Shown: piece after piece, positions 22,332 through 32,040 of the stretch
Layout: the number at the start of each line of letters is the position of its first letter
Position numbering within the stretch: position 1 is the stretch's first letter
Assembly (NCBI GenBank): GCA_021234155.1
Contig: JAJEKV010000035.1
Coordinates: forward strand, 6,629,891-6,693,890
Origin: Isoetes taiwanensis
Lineage: Eukaryota > Streptophyta > Lycopodiopsida > Isoetales > Isoetaceae
Direction of reading: 5' to 3'
Length of the DNA stretch: 64,000 bases
The notes under the pieces: model-generated
The model's input: the letters and a program-made list of their open reading frames with translations, nothing else
What the model was told of the DNA's origin: nothing
Databases searched by the model: none
Position numbers and translations under genes: made by a program

Positions 22332-22928
22332 TGTAATTTTTAATATGAGTGCTAACTTATCCTTTCCTTCTTTATACTCTAGACTTGTTGCACTAGATAA
22401 ATGCAAATATCGTATAAATTATTCAATGGCTAGTTCAAGAGAAACTTTTTATCAAATCACCCTTGTATTTAAATCTCAACCAATTCAAGTTAAACCTTTT
22501 TACAAGAGTTCTAAGATTTCTCAACAAATACAATGTTTAACTGATCATTAAACCATTGAACTGAGTACTACAGCTCGGGGATTGACCATATCACTGTAGC
22601 AAGGTTGACTGGAGTTCTGAGCGATTCTTACCAAGCAGATCCGACCTGTATCAAGTGCACCCTCCGTTTTTTAGCTTCATTCCTTCTATATACAGCCGGT
22701 CCGGCAGTTTTGGAGACGGATAAGCTTGCCTCTCGAAATCCATGTATATCCCACAGGCCAAGTCGAAGCAATCAGCACCCAGACGATTTATCCCACAGGC
22801 CAAGTTAAACTATGGAGCACCCCGACCATTGGAATTTGAAATTTCCCTTTTCCACATGAAATAAACATGTCTCTACACTTTGTATGTTCACAAGGTTTAC
22901 CACTAATGTTTCAACAATTATTTCTTCA
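22332..22928 (-). repeat. 5' LTR of the copia element
   Basis: This is the partner of 17419-17998, with the same TGTAATTTTTAATATGAG start on the plus strand and the same TTCTTCA end. It is slightly longer, mainly because of an insertion near 22380-22400 and small indels. Confidence 0.88.
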
Positions 22929-23017
22929 TATCAAGGGCAAGGGCTTGTTAGATGAGCTTGCTATAAAGCGAGATACTCCAACTACACTGCTATCAGACAA
23001 CAAAGTTATATTGCAAT
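22929..23017 (+). pseudogene. Plus-strand copia RNase H remnant (right part)
   Basis: The frame reads KGKGLLDELAIKRDTPTTLL followed by SDNKVI, matching copia RNase H (LL.ELG.....PT.lyCDN). It continues the interrupted plus-strand copia at 17201-17418, but the intervening RNase H codons are absent. Confidence 0.55.
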
Positions 23018-23165
23018 GTAACGTTCCTAACCAACATGCCCTTAACCAACTGGGCAAAACCGTCTAGATGTTTATGAGTAGTCGCTTCTACCCATTTATG
23101 CCGGTGTCTTGGGAACGCCCCACAGGCACATTCAAGGTTCGAATACTCGAGCGGTCTACCATGGG
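23018..23165. repeat. LTR fragment, family shared with 41716-41857
   Basis: It starts TGTAACGTTCCTAACC and is nearly identical for about 140 bases to 41716-41857. In the second copy a minus-strand TTGGTATCAGAGCC primer-site motif directly precedes it, which identifies the shared block as an LTR end. It interrupts the copia RNase H remnant. Confidence 0.65.
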
Positions 23166-23331
23166 CCCGTTACAGTCTCTCCGACTAGAACTATGCTCGT
23201 CGTCCTCGAGCATCCAAGGCTATACCATGTCTATGTCATACCATGTCACAATGATTACCAAGTCCTTGCAAATTACCCATGCATATAGGCACCCATGGAG
23301 ACTCGAACTCGAGACCTACTCTGATACCAAT

Positions 23332-23701
23332 TGTGACGGGCCTGGCCAGTTAACCTTTATGGTAACTGGAGATCCCATCAATCTCGACCATTGGATCTAC
23401 TTAAGCTTAAAAACTTAAGAAATTAACTCATGCATCCGCAACAATAACACTTAGGTAAAGAATTTAATCCTTATATCAATATTCCAATGTCCCAAAAACT
23501 ATTCCCCCATAACCAATAATAACATTCTCACGCTACATCCATGAACTTAGCAATTATAGTTTCAACCCAGTTCTTGTAATAATCAACAAGTTTGTTTATT
23601 TGCAATCCAATTCCTACTATCGCCTTCCCAAAGCTTAGTTACACTCCAGAGCCTCTTGCACGTCTGCTCACACCATCAACAATGGGATTAGTCAACATAT
23701 T
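23332..23701 (-). repeat. Truncated LTR remnant interrupted by the gypsy element
   Basis: The minus-strand primer motif TTGGTATCAGAG (about 23319-23331) abuts a TG start at 23332 (TGTGACGGGCCTGGCC), the layout of a minus-strand 5' LTR end. The sequence stops where the gypsy element inserts after ATATT and should continue from 34331. I cannot find the partner LTR. Confidence 0.5.
23697..23701 (+). repeat. Target-site duplication ATATT, left
   Basis: The five bases ATATT before the 5' LTR match the five bases after the 3' LTR at 34326-34330. Confidence 0.92.
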
Positions 23702-26021
23702 TGTTGCCCATTTCTGGCAACATGGACCAGCATCTATGTATCAAAACCTTTGTTTCATCTATATTTCCTCTAAGGAAAAGTTTCAGGCTATTGTAATCCC
23801 ATTAGAGTTTGGAAGACATTTGACCAAGTTTGGAAGACATTGGGGATCTCCTTTTATAGCCTAATCTTTCCCTTGAGGTAAAACACCTTCTAGACACATT
23901 CCCATTTGTTTAACATTTTCCTTTGATTTGAAGATCAGGCAAAGGCTATAGCAAGTTTATCAAGGAAGCACAAGATTTTTTACCAAAGCTCAACCATATG
24001 AAGATTGCTTGAGTTGCATTAGTAGTTTGAAGTCACACACATGAGGATGCCATCTTGGAAGTGAAATGTGCTCTTATTCTAGCCTTGAAGTTTGGAAGAC
24101 CCTTATAGAAGTTTGGAAGACCCTTAGGCTTTGAGCAAACGTATTTTCACTATGAGGTATGGTTTGAGCATTAGAGACAATCTGAGATGAAATCAAGTGC
24201 CACAGAGGTATCCATCTTGTCTTCATTCCATATCCACCTTTTTATGTCCTATGAACCTTTTAACCTTTCTTTCACCCTTTTTTCCACTTTTGAGACCTTT
24301 TCCCATCTTTTTCCCATGACTTTTTCACCATCCCTATGTTGTAATATTCATTGACCATGGGTCAAAATGGACAAAAATTCAAATGTTTCAGTTTGACTTG
24401 AAAACCTTCTAGATGTAAAGCTTGGCAAAAAAGAGATGAGATAACTTAGCCTTTTTAAATTTGAAAAAAACCCTTGGGAAGGCCTTCAAAATTGGATTCT
24501 TGGGATGCGTGCCAAAAAATAAAAAAACCTATTCTAGCCTATCTACCCTATCTATTTCTCGCATAGTTCCGTGTCACCCCAATTTTTCACGTGGCAATGC
24601 GGGGGGGCGGAACACACCGGTTTGGGTGTCCCCTCTGCGTGGCACGTAAATTTAATAGTGGGGTCAACACTATTCCTTATATACGAATTTGCCGGACTTC
24701 GTTTATGCCCGTGGGATATATCACCCTTTAAATTTTTTCGATGAACCCTAAGAAATGGGGAACTCGCTAAATCCGCCAATTCGCGTGCCTAAATTTGATT
24801 GAATCCCACCAATTTTTCCCCGAGATCAACTCGAACCTTTTCCGGAGACCTTGGGGACCCTCTGTGGCATTTGATCCGGTGAGAAATTGCTCAAATTAGG
24901 CCTAAAATCACTCTACCGAAGCTAGTTTTGTGAGAGGAGCAGTTCTTAAACCAAAGATTACAGATCAAATCGACCGCCCTCGAGGAGATATACCTCGTGA
25001 TTTTGGCGATCAATATTTTGATATCATTTTGCTTTCTGCTCGCCAGATTCCAACTCTATTTCGTTCGAGATTGAAGTCCGGTTGCTTTGTAGACTGTTTC
25101 AAAGATCGAAGCACCTCGATTGCAAACTTAAATAATCATTCCATATTACTTCATTGGTATTTTTGAAGCCCTCGAAAAGACTCATACAGTCTTGAAACTG
25201 CTCTCAAGCATTATTACTCAAGCATTATTATTTTCGAAACTTTGGTAATACCTGTTGACATTATCAAACTTTTTCGTACCACATTTGCTATAATGCATAG
25301 TCTTTGCCCTGAAAAAACGTTTTCATCATTGTACATCCATTTTTGTAATTCTGCATTGCTCTTTTAAAAAGCAAAAACCAAAACAAGACCAAAACACTTA
25401 CTCGAGAGATTATATCTTCTTGGATAGTTGTATTTCATCCTTATAGAAATCCTAGAAACTTATACATTCGGAGAAAACATATAAAAAAGGTTTCTTTTCA
25501 TAATCATTCTGAGTTTGTTCTTTTCTTGAGGTTTTGTTTACTTACAGGAAAACTAAAACATCCTTTTGCTATTCAAACCTTTTGCACGTGATCTAGAGGC
25601 TATTTTGAAGTTGTCTGCACAGATCCCAACCCAAAATTTCCCATCAAACTCCACCTGCAAAATTTGGCTCTCTGTTTTGGCACTGACCAACTTTTTGACC
25701 CGCCTTTGACCTCGATTTTCTTGACCCTCCCTTATTCAAATCAAGTCAAATCTTCTCCACCATTTTCCTCTGCTTGTTGACCACTTATAACACCAATCAG
25801 ATCTTCAAAATCTCTCAAAGTGTGTCTGCAAGTTCAGTTTTTGCTCTGACAGTTTTTTCAGTTTCAGGGACTCTAGTGATTTTGAAAAAACTAGCACTTC
25901 AAAAATGAATTTTCTGGTTTCATATGACAAGGATTGATCACCCTAAGTGATCTGGAGGTTCTAACCATTCTGTTTAAGACTCCTTTGAGGTTAGGCTAAA
26001 ATTCCAGGTTTTAGGCTAACA
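23702..26021 (+). repeat. 5' LTR of the gypsy element (2320 bp)
   Basis: It starts TGTTGCCCATTTCTGGCAAC and ends TTTTAGGCTAACA, a terminal TGTT/AACA pair. Compared with the 3' LTR it is nearly identical except for clusters of small differences around 24555-24620, 24920-25100 and 25395-25420, many at CAG or CTG positions of the other copy. Confidence 0.93.
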
Positions 26022-26024
26022 TTT

Positions 26025-26041
26025 TGGAGGTTCTACCGAGA
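26025..26041 (+). promoter_or_regulatory. Primer-binding site, probably tRNA-Gln
   Basis: Three bases after the LTR lies TGGAGGTTCTACCGAGA. From memory this resembles the complement of the 3' end of plant tRNA-Gln (TGGAGGTTCCACCGAGA) with one mismatch. The position and the leading TGG are as expected for a primer site. Confidence 0.65.
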
Positions 26042-26172
26042 TTTTCACCTGGAAGTTGAACTCCATGGCACCAAGAAAGACCGGGCTGAGCTCGGTTTGA
26101 GCAACCCGAGGTAACAGGTCAACCCGGATCTAGTAGGGGTAAGCATGAAAGTGGCTACCGGTTCCACGGCAA

Positions 26173-27180
26173 ATGTTACAAATGTTTTACGCTTTGCCTT
26201 TTCCTCCACAAGCTCCTTACCAATTTGAGCTCACTATACGTTTCTTCCCTTGTTATGATTCTTCCATGAATGCTAACCATTTCTTGAAGAATTTTGAAGA
26301 ATATTATGAGGAGCATGGAAAGAAGAAAGGTACCAGTTTCTTTGAGTTTATCAAATGCATGAAAGGTGATGAGGCCGGATCCCGGGTTGGATTTCGACCT
26401 GCCGATAGGTACTAAGTGGGATGAATTGGAACAAAGGTTTTTGTCAAGGTTTGGTAAGACTACTTCACCCCAGGACCTTGTTTTTGAGCTCAATTCCTTT
26501 TCTATTAAATCTGGTGAAAGTGTGAAACAAAATATGTGGAAAGATTTAACTCTTATTTTTGGTGTGTAATAGGAACCATATTTCCCACCCAACTTTGCAT
26601 CCGGGTTGCTTCCTTTATCGAGGTCCGATGTCCGTGCCTAAGATTTATAGAAAGTTATTAAAACTTCAAAAGTTTGGTGAGCTAGATTCAATCCATAAGA
26701 CATTTGTAAAGGCTGTAGATTTAGTAGAAATGCTAAGCTATCGCCGATGATGAAATCAGAGATCCATTCTACCCTCCCTCATCATGATACGAAAGCACGA
26801 AGTCGCACTATGCTAATGCCCCTTGTGTATGCGGTTCGGAAGGAAAAGAAGAAGCCAAAAGTTGAAGAGCTAGACCCTCGAGGTTTCAGAAATGAAATCT
26901 GAGATAAGTAAGGTATATCCAAGCTCTCTTAGAAGTCACCAAATAACTCATGGAGTTGAAAAATAGTAATAATGCTCCTTCTTCTAGCTCTGCCATACCT
27001 GAATGCACAAACTGTGGTAAACCCTATCATAGGGCTGAAAATTGCTTTGCAAGATCTTGTCCTAAATGCCACAAAAGGGGCCATTTTGGTAGAGAATGTC
27101 CTGTTTGTTCTTTTTGCAAAGAGATAGGTCATGAAGAGAAGTTCAAGCAGTTGTCAAGAATTACCTTGCAAAGCAAGAAA
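26173..27180 (+). pseudogene. gypsy gag with zinc knuckles
   Basis: The N-terminal part has ANHFLKNFEEYYEEHGKKKG and FIKCMKGDEA, then in the next frame DLPIGTKWDELEQRFLSRFG and FELNSFSIKSGESV, the retrotransposon gag core. LHPGCFLYRGPMSVPKIYRK follows. Zinc knuckles CTNCGKPYHRAENC and CPKCHKRGHFGREC lie at about 27000-27100. Frame changes occur near 26385, 26570 and 26760-26940. The first sits at GGCCGGATCCCGGG, where the expected tryptophan is missing. Confidence 0.88.
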
Positions 27181-27191
27181 AAGGTAAACAG

Positions 27192-27887
27192 GTGTCCAAT
27201 ATTAGTTTTATTGAGACTTGTGCAGAAGAACAAGAAGAACAAGATGTTATGGTTGTGCAAACACGTGCTAGGCTCCATTCAGGTACATCTGCAAGTTCTG
27301 TCCCACCAAGTGTAGCTCCTAAGGTAACATTTCAGCCAAATCCTCAGGATATAGCTCCTCCCCCTGTTCAAAGGTATAAACAGAAAGATTCTGAGCTTGA
27401 TGAATTTGAATTGCTTATGAAAAACTCCAAGGTTACTGTAGACTTACTAACTTTACTAAGGATTGCACCATCATACAGGGAAAAGCTCATCAAGAATACC
27501 CAAAATGTTGAAGAAATTGCTGCAGAAACTTGCAACAACATTTCTGTAGCCTTACCTGAGCACACTGAAGATCCGGGTGCTTTTATTTGTAGTGCTACTA
27601 TAGGTACCTCCCATTTAGATAAGGTTTTGTTGGATGGAGGTTCCTCCCTAAATGTCATGCCTTATCATGTTATGAAAACACTGAATCTCAAAGTAGAAGA
27701 CAACACTTCTATTGTTCTAAAATCCTTTTCCAATGCTAAGGTAGTACCAAAGGGAGTGGTGAGAAATGTGTCTCATTATCTGTGGGGAATCATTGTCTTA
27801 GCTACATTTGTGGTTGTTGACTTTGAGAATGTTAATCATGCTAACATTTATGATTTATTCTTGGGAAGAAGGTGGATGAAAAAGTAG
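27192..27887 (+). CDS. gypsy protease segment
   Basis: A 231-residue frame runs from a linker rich in P, S and Q into an aspartic protease: SATIGTSHLDKVLLDGGSSL, then NVMPYHVMKTLN, ending in FLGRRWMKK. The active site reads LDGG where DTG or DSG is usual; plant gypsy proteases with DGG/DSG-like variants exist, but activity is uncertain. The frame stops at 27887. Confidence 0.85.
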   Translation: MSNISFIETCAEEQEEQDVMVVQTRARLHSGTSASSVPPSVAPKVTFQPNPQDIAPPPVQRYKQKDSELDEFELLMKNSKVTVDLLTLLRIAPSYREKLIKNTQNVEEIAAETCNNISVALPEHTEDPGAFICSATIGTSHLDKVLLDGGSSLNVMPYHVMKTLNLKVEDNTSIVLKSFSNAKVVPKGVVRNVSHYLWGIIVLATFVVVDFENVNHANIYDLFLGRRWMKK

Positions 27888-28082
27888 ATGCTAGGCCTAT
27901 ATGGTCGAAGGTATTTGCACTATTTCAAATGGAGCAACTTCCATTAAACCGGGTAAACCAAACTGACCCTTACGCTAACATTAGATTTATAGATGTGGAT
28001 ATCTTCTTGCAGAAGAAGAGTTAGGAGTTTACAGTTTTAGGTCTAGATGTTGATATAAATGCGAGAAGTTATCAACTTTGCT

Positions 28083-28505
28083 CATGTAGAGTTTCCCGAT
28101 CCAAAAGAAAACAAGGCCTACCTTTGGTTTGATGGAGGTATGTCTAAGAAATTAGGGATTGCTTCTTCTGGCACGCTATTCTCAAGGATGCAGATCTTAA
28201 GCTGATGACTAAGATAGGGAGAATTCATCCTAATATTTCTTCTAATGCAGTGAGAATATAGGGCCCTCATTTGCAGCCTACAGGAAGCAAGGTTCATGAA
28301 TATTTCCCATATTGTTATCTATGGAGACTCACAACTTGTTTGCAAAACAGATTTTGGGAGAATACCAAACAAAACATCAAGATATGGAGGATCTGAACAC
28401 ACAAGCTCGAGAATTGCTAACTTTTTTGATCATTGGGAAATTTATCATATTCCAAGGTCTAAAAACTTTGAGGCTGATTCTTTGTGCAGGAAAACACTCT
28501 TAGAG
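28083..28505 (+). pseudogene. Plant-type (aRH) RNase H placed between protease and reverse transcriptase
   Basis: Across three frames I read FPDPKENKAYLWFDGGMSKK, then EYRALICSLQEARFMNISHI, VIYGDSQLV, GEYQTKHQDMEDLN, and EIYHIPRSKNFEADSL. These give the four RNase H acidic positions (D in FDGG, E in EYRAL, D in YGDSQ, D in EADS), and the plant aRH pattern (EY.ALI, GDSQLV, H.PRS.N..AD). In plant Tat elements as I know them this second RNase H follows the gypsy RNase H; here it precedes the reverse transcriptase. A stop near 28207 and two frame changes break it. Confidence 0.8.
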
Positions 28506-28519
28506 CATCTCTCTGAGGG

Positions 28520-29440
28520 AGCTATCAAGGAAGATGTCCTAGATGAAGATGAACTCTCTCAGTTTCATCCTATCTTGACCATCAACCTAGCACAAGAGGA
28601 ATCACACAAAGAACTTGAAGTACACAAAGGAGGTATGTCCAGGACTTTGCAAATGGGAGATCTATATGATGAAGATTGCAAAGGTAAAATGATTAAGTAC
28701 TTTGAAGATTGGGTGGATGTTTTTGCATGGGAATATTCAGAATTGAAAGGGGTTGATAGGAGCATTTGTGAGTTTGAGATAAAAGTTCGTGAAGATACTA
28801 AACCTTGTCATGCGAGAGATTGAGAAGAATTAATTCCTCACTTTTAGATCTTATCAAGCGGGAATTATTCAAAATGCAGGAGTCAGGTTTGATAGTTGAC
28901 ATTGTGAACCCTTCTTGGGTTTCTTGTATTGTTCCAGTTCTAAAAAAGAATGGTTCTCTAAGAATATGTGTGGATTATAGAGATCTAAATAAAGCTACTG
29001 TCAAAGATTGTTACCCTTTGCCTTTTTGGAAGAAATACTTTATGCACGTTGGGGGCAAGTCTATGTACTCATTTTTGGATGGTTTCTCCGGTTTTAATCA
29101 GATTAGCATCAAAAGGAAGATCAGCCAAAGACATCCTTCATTACTCCATGGGGAACTTATGCAATGAAAAGGATGCCTTTTGGCTTAATGAATGCCCCCG
29201 CTACATTTCGGGAGAGCTATGGATATTGTCTTTGCAAACATGACTCCCCGAGCAATTCAGAGTTTATCTTGATGATTTATGCTTAGGTTACTGGTACAAG
29301 TGATCATATTTCAGAGCTAACAAGGATATTTACATTGTGCAGACAAACTGGAGTTAATCTAAACCCAAAGAAGTGCATCTTTTTGGCATCCAAAGGCCAG
29401 CTCTTAGGCCATGAGGTTTTACGCTAAAGGCCTTCAAGTA
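28520..29440 (+). pseudogene. gypsy reverse transcriptase
   Basis: The lead-in YFEDWVDVFAWEYSELKGVD is followed by IKRELFKMQESGLI, WVSCIVPVLKKNGSLRICVD, YRDLNKATVKDCYPLPF and YSFLDGFSGFNQI. In later frames come MKRMPFGLMNAPATF, the catalytic box VYLDD at 29262-29276, and QTGVNLNPKKCIFLASKGQL. The YLDD box is intact but followed by a stop near 29286. Frame breaks occur near 28822, 29110 and 29190. Confidence 0.92.
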
Positions 29441-29479
29441 GCTGAAGAGAAGATCATAGCTTTAAAAAGCTTCAAACAC

Positions 29480-29960
29480 CCGGGACAATTAAAGAAGTCA
29501 AGGGATTTATGGGAATGACCTCTTTCTTAAGAGTGTATGTGCCTAATTTCTCTCACCTTATTAGTCCTATCTCTAAGTTGACTAGAGTAGGCCAAGTTAG
29601 TAAAAGAGAAAGTAAATATAGGCACATTGTTTGGACTGATGAGTGTGAAAAAGCTTTTTGCAGATCATAGAGGCTATTTGCCATTCTACACTTTTAAAAA
29701 CTCCAGACCTTTCATTACCATTTAAAGTTTACATAACTATCACTAAAAAGGCTCTTTGGAGTTGCCATTTTGCAGGATAGACACCCTATTGCTTTTGCAA
29801 GCAAACAATGGTCTCAAACCCAAGAGAAGTATGCTAAGATAGAAAGGAGTGCCGCTTTTGCTCTCATCTTTTTGATCGAGAGACGGGGTCATCTTTAACA
29901 AAAATCCCAAGCCACTATCTACATGCTGTGAACCCCATGCCCTTTTGTATGGTAAGAAAT
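29480..29960 (+). pseudogene. gypsy RNase H (gRH), degenerate
   Basis: After the connection segment with EVKGFMGMTSFLRVYVPNFS, the frame near 29785-29880 reads HPIAFASKQWSQTQEKYAKI and then ERSAAFALIFLIER, matching the second half of the ordinary gypsy RNase H (P.afaS...s..e.nYa..Er). The first catalytic Asp region near 29720 is poorly preserved. Confidence 0.72.
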
Positions 29961-30124
29961 TAGAAAAACCTAAACTTCATAGGTGGGCTTGTAGGCTTCA
30001 ATCTTATGATTTAAAGGTAAAGGTTATTCATGTATTGAGCAACCCGAAGTTTATACTTGCCTCGCTGCCTACTTTGAACATGAGGAGTTGATACAAGAAG
30101 AAGAAATGACTAACCTTGTTGTAA

Positions 30125-31100
30125 ATGAACGGGACTTGTCAACTATACCCAGCTCAAGGTTGGCAACAACCTATTAGGAGGTTCCTTCAAGATCGGGAGA
30201 TACCTTCTGAATTTTCAAAAAGCCAAGCTTACAAGTTTAAGTTAAAATGTTTGACTTACTCCTTGGTTGGTGACATCTTGTGCAAGGTAAATAGGGATGG
30301 TGTACTCTTAAGATGTGTTGATGAAGATGAAGTGCCCCGGTATTTGCTGAAAATCACAAAGGTGTTTGTGGTGGTCATTTTTGCACAGCATTACACAAAC
30401 CGCCAAGAAAATATTGAGGTCTGGTTATTTTCGGCCTCATTTATTTAAAGATTGTTATGATATTATAAAGACTTGTCATCAATGCGGATCTTTGGCAAAA
30501 GAATCTTGCATCCTGCTCCTCTTACAGAATTGTCTCCCCGGTCCATTTCAAGTTTGGGGATTGGACTATGTTGGCCCTATCAATCCCCCATCCTCAGCCC
30601 AAAGATGAATACATTGTTGTGGCTACAGATCTGTTCACTAAGTGGTCGAAGCAAACACCTTTAAGGAAAGCAAATGCCCATACTATCGCTAGATTTTTGC
30701 ATGAGAATATTTGCTCTAGGTTTGGCATTCCTTTTAAAATTTTGGTGATAGATGCTCTACTTTTATTAATGAAGTTATTAATTTCCTTGTTTCAAGCCTC
30801 AAGATCAAGCATGTGAAAAGCTCAGCCTATTATCCTCAAGGAAATGGCCAAGCCGAAGTCTACTAACAAAGTGCTTAAGGGTATTTTGCGTGAAAAAAGT
30901 TTGCCAAAACCAAAGGGATTGGCACTTGAAATTATATGATGCTCTTTGGGCTCATAGAATTACTTCTAAAGCAGCTACTAATGCTTCACCTTTCAGTTTG
31001 GTATATGGAGTAGAGGTCATGTCATTCCGGTCGAAAGTTAGAGATACCTTCTTTAAGGATGGCACTCAAGCTTGAGTTGGAATTTTCAAGCCTTGAAGCT
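30125..31100 (+). pseudogene. gypsy integrase
   Basis: The HHCC zinc finger is seen in pieces: H in the HSITQTAKKILRSGYFRPH segment, then CYDIIKTCHQCGSLAKES. The core follows with VWGLDYVGPI, VATDLFTKWSKQTPLRKANA, a damaged second Asp region (FGIPFKILVIDA) and SAYYPQGNGQAEV with the catalytic Glu. LYDALWAHRITSKAATNASP continues the C-terminal part. Frames change near 30390, 30590, 30760 and 30870. Confidence 0.88.
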
Positions 31101-32040
31101 AATGTGTATGAAGTTCTCGTTAAAATTAGATGAAGAAAGGTTTGTTGCAGAGAATTACAACTTTGAAGAAGGCTAAGAGTGCAGCAGCTTTCAAGGCTGC
31201 TCACAAATTACAAGACAAGTTTGCACCTATGGAATTAGTTTTAAAGTGGAATCTTTGCGGATGAAGGAAAGCTTTCAAAGTTTGAAAATCCACAGGAAGG
31301 TCCCTATCGATTTTTAGGAGATCTTCGGCTGCTCATCTTATAGGTTGGCTGATCTTGGTACGGGATTAGAGCTGCCAAATCCCATTAATATTCAACACCT
31401 TAAAGATATTGGCCTCAAAGATGCACGCTTGAGCCTCTTCACTCAGTATAAGCATTTGATCTAGCTTAGAATAGGTTAGTTTATAATTTCAAAGTTGAGG
31501 TTTTAATATTTCTTTTGATTAGCATATTTCCTTTGAGGTTTAATAGTTTGTTTCTGTTTAGCTGCAGGGATGTGTCCACAGGAGATAAGACTTTGATTAT
31601 TACCTACTAATGAGTTCTATGTTGTCATGACAGGACCATTTGTTAAAACATTTCATCCGTCTTCTAAACTGGCCTATTCTTCATAAGACCTTGCTTCTCC
31701 ATTGGAGTTTTAGAGTGCTATCCATATATAAGTTTCCACATCTTGCTTGGCACTCATGCTAACCTTGATTTACTGTCATATGCAGGTTCATTCTTTTCTC
31801 CTCCATTTTCATCTGCCTATAAGTTGCCTTATATCCCATTTCAGCCTTCTATCCTTTTATTTTCATTCCCTACAATGCTCTGCACTACATTTCCACCACA
31901 GCAGAGTTCATCTCACACTCATACCACTCACTTTCATTATTCTACATCATTCTGTCACCTGCACCAGTATTTGAAGATCCTCAGTCTAAATTTACATCTG
32001 TTAGGCTGAGGGGACCAGCCTATTCTTTCCTTTGAGGAGA
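31101..32040 (+). other. gypsy 3' internal region and polypurine tract
   Basis: After the integrase there is no chromodomain or other conserved block that I can see, only short broken frames. A short purine run GAGGAGA directly precedes the 3' LTR at 32041 and is the likely polypurine tract; it is weaker than usual. Confidence 0.55.

Larger units (their letters stand above)
17419..22928 (-). mobile_element. Ty1/copia LTR retrotransposon, minus strand, defective
   Basis: Two LTRs (17419-17998 and 22332-22928) share TG...CA ends and most of their sequence. Read on the minus strand the order is 5' LTR, initiator-Met primer site, gag with two zinc knuckles, protease, integrase, reverse transcriptase, RNase H, 3' LTR, which is the copia order. 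The coding region is split into several frames. It sits inside a plus-strand copia remnant. Flanking pentamers (TTTGA at left, TATCA at right) do not match and host codons are missing between the flanks, so there was a deletion or recombination at or after insertion. Confidence 0.9.
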
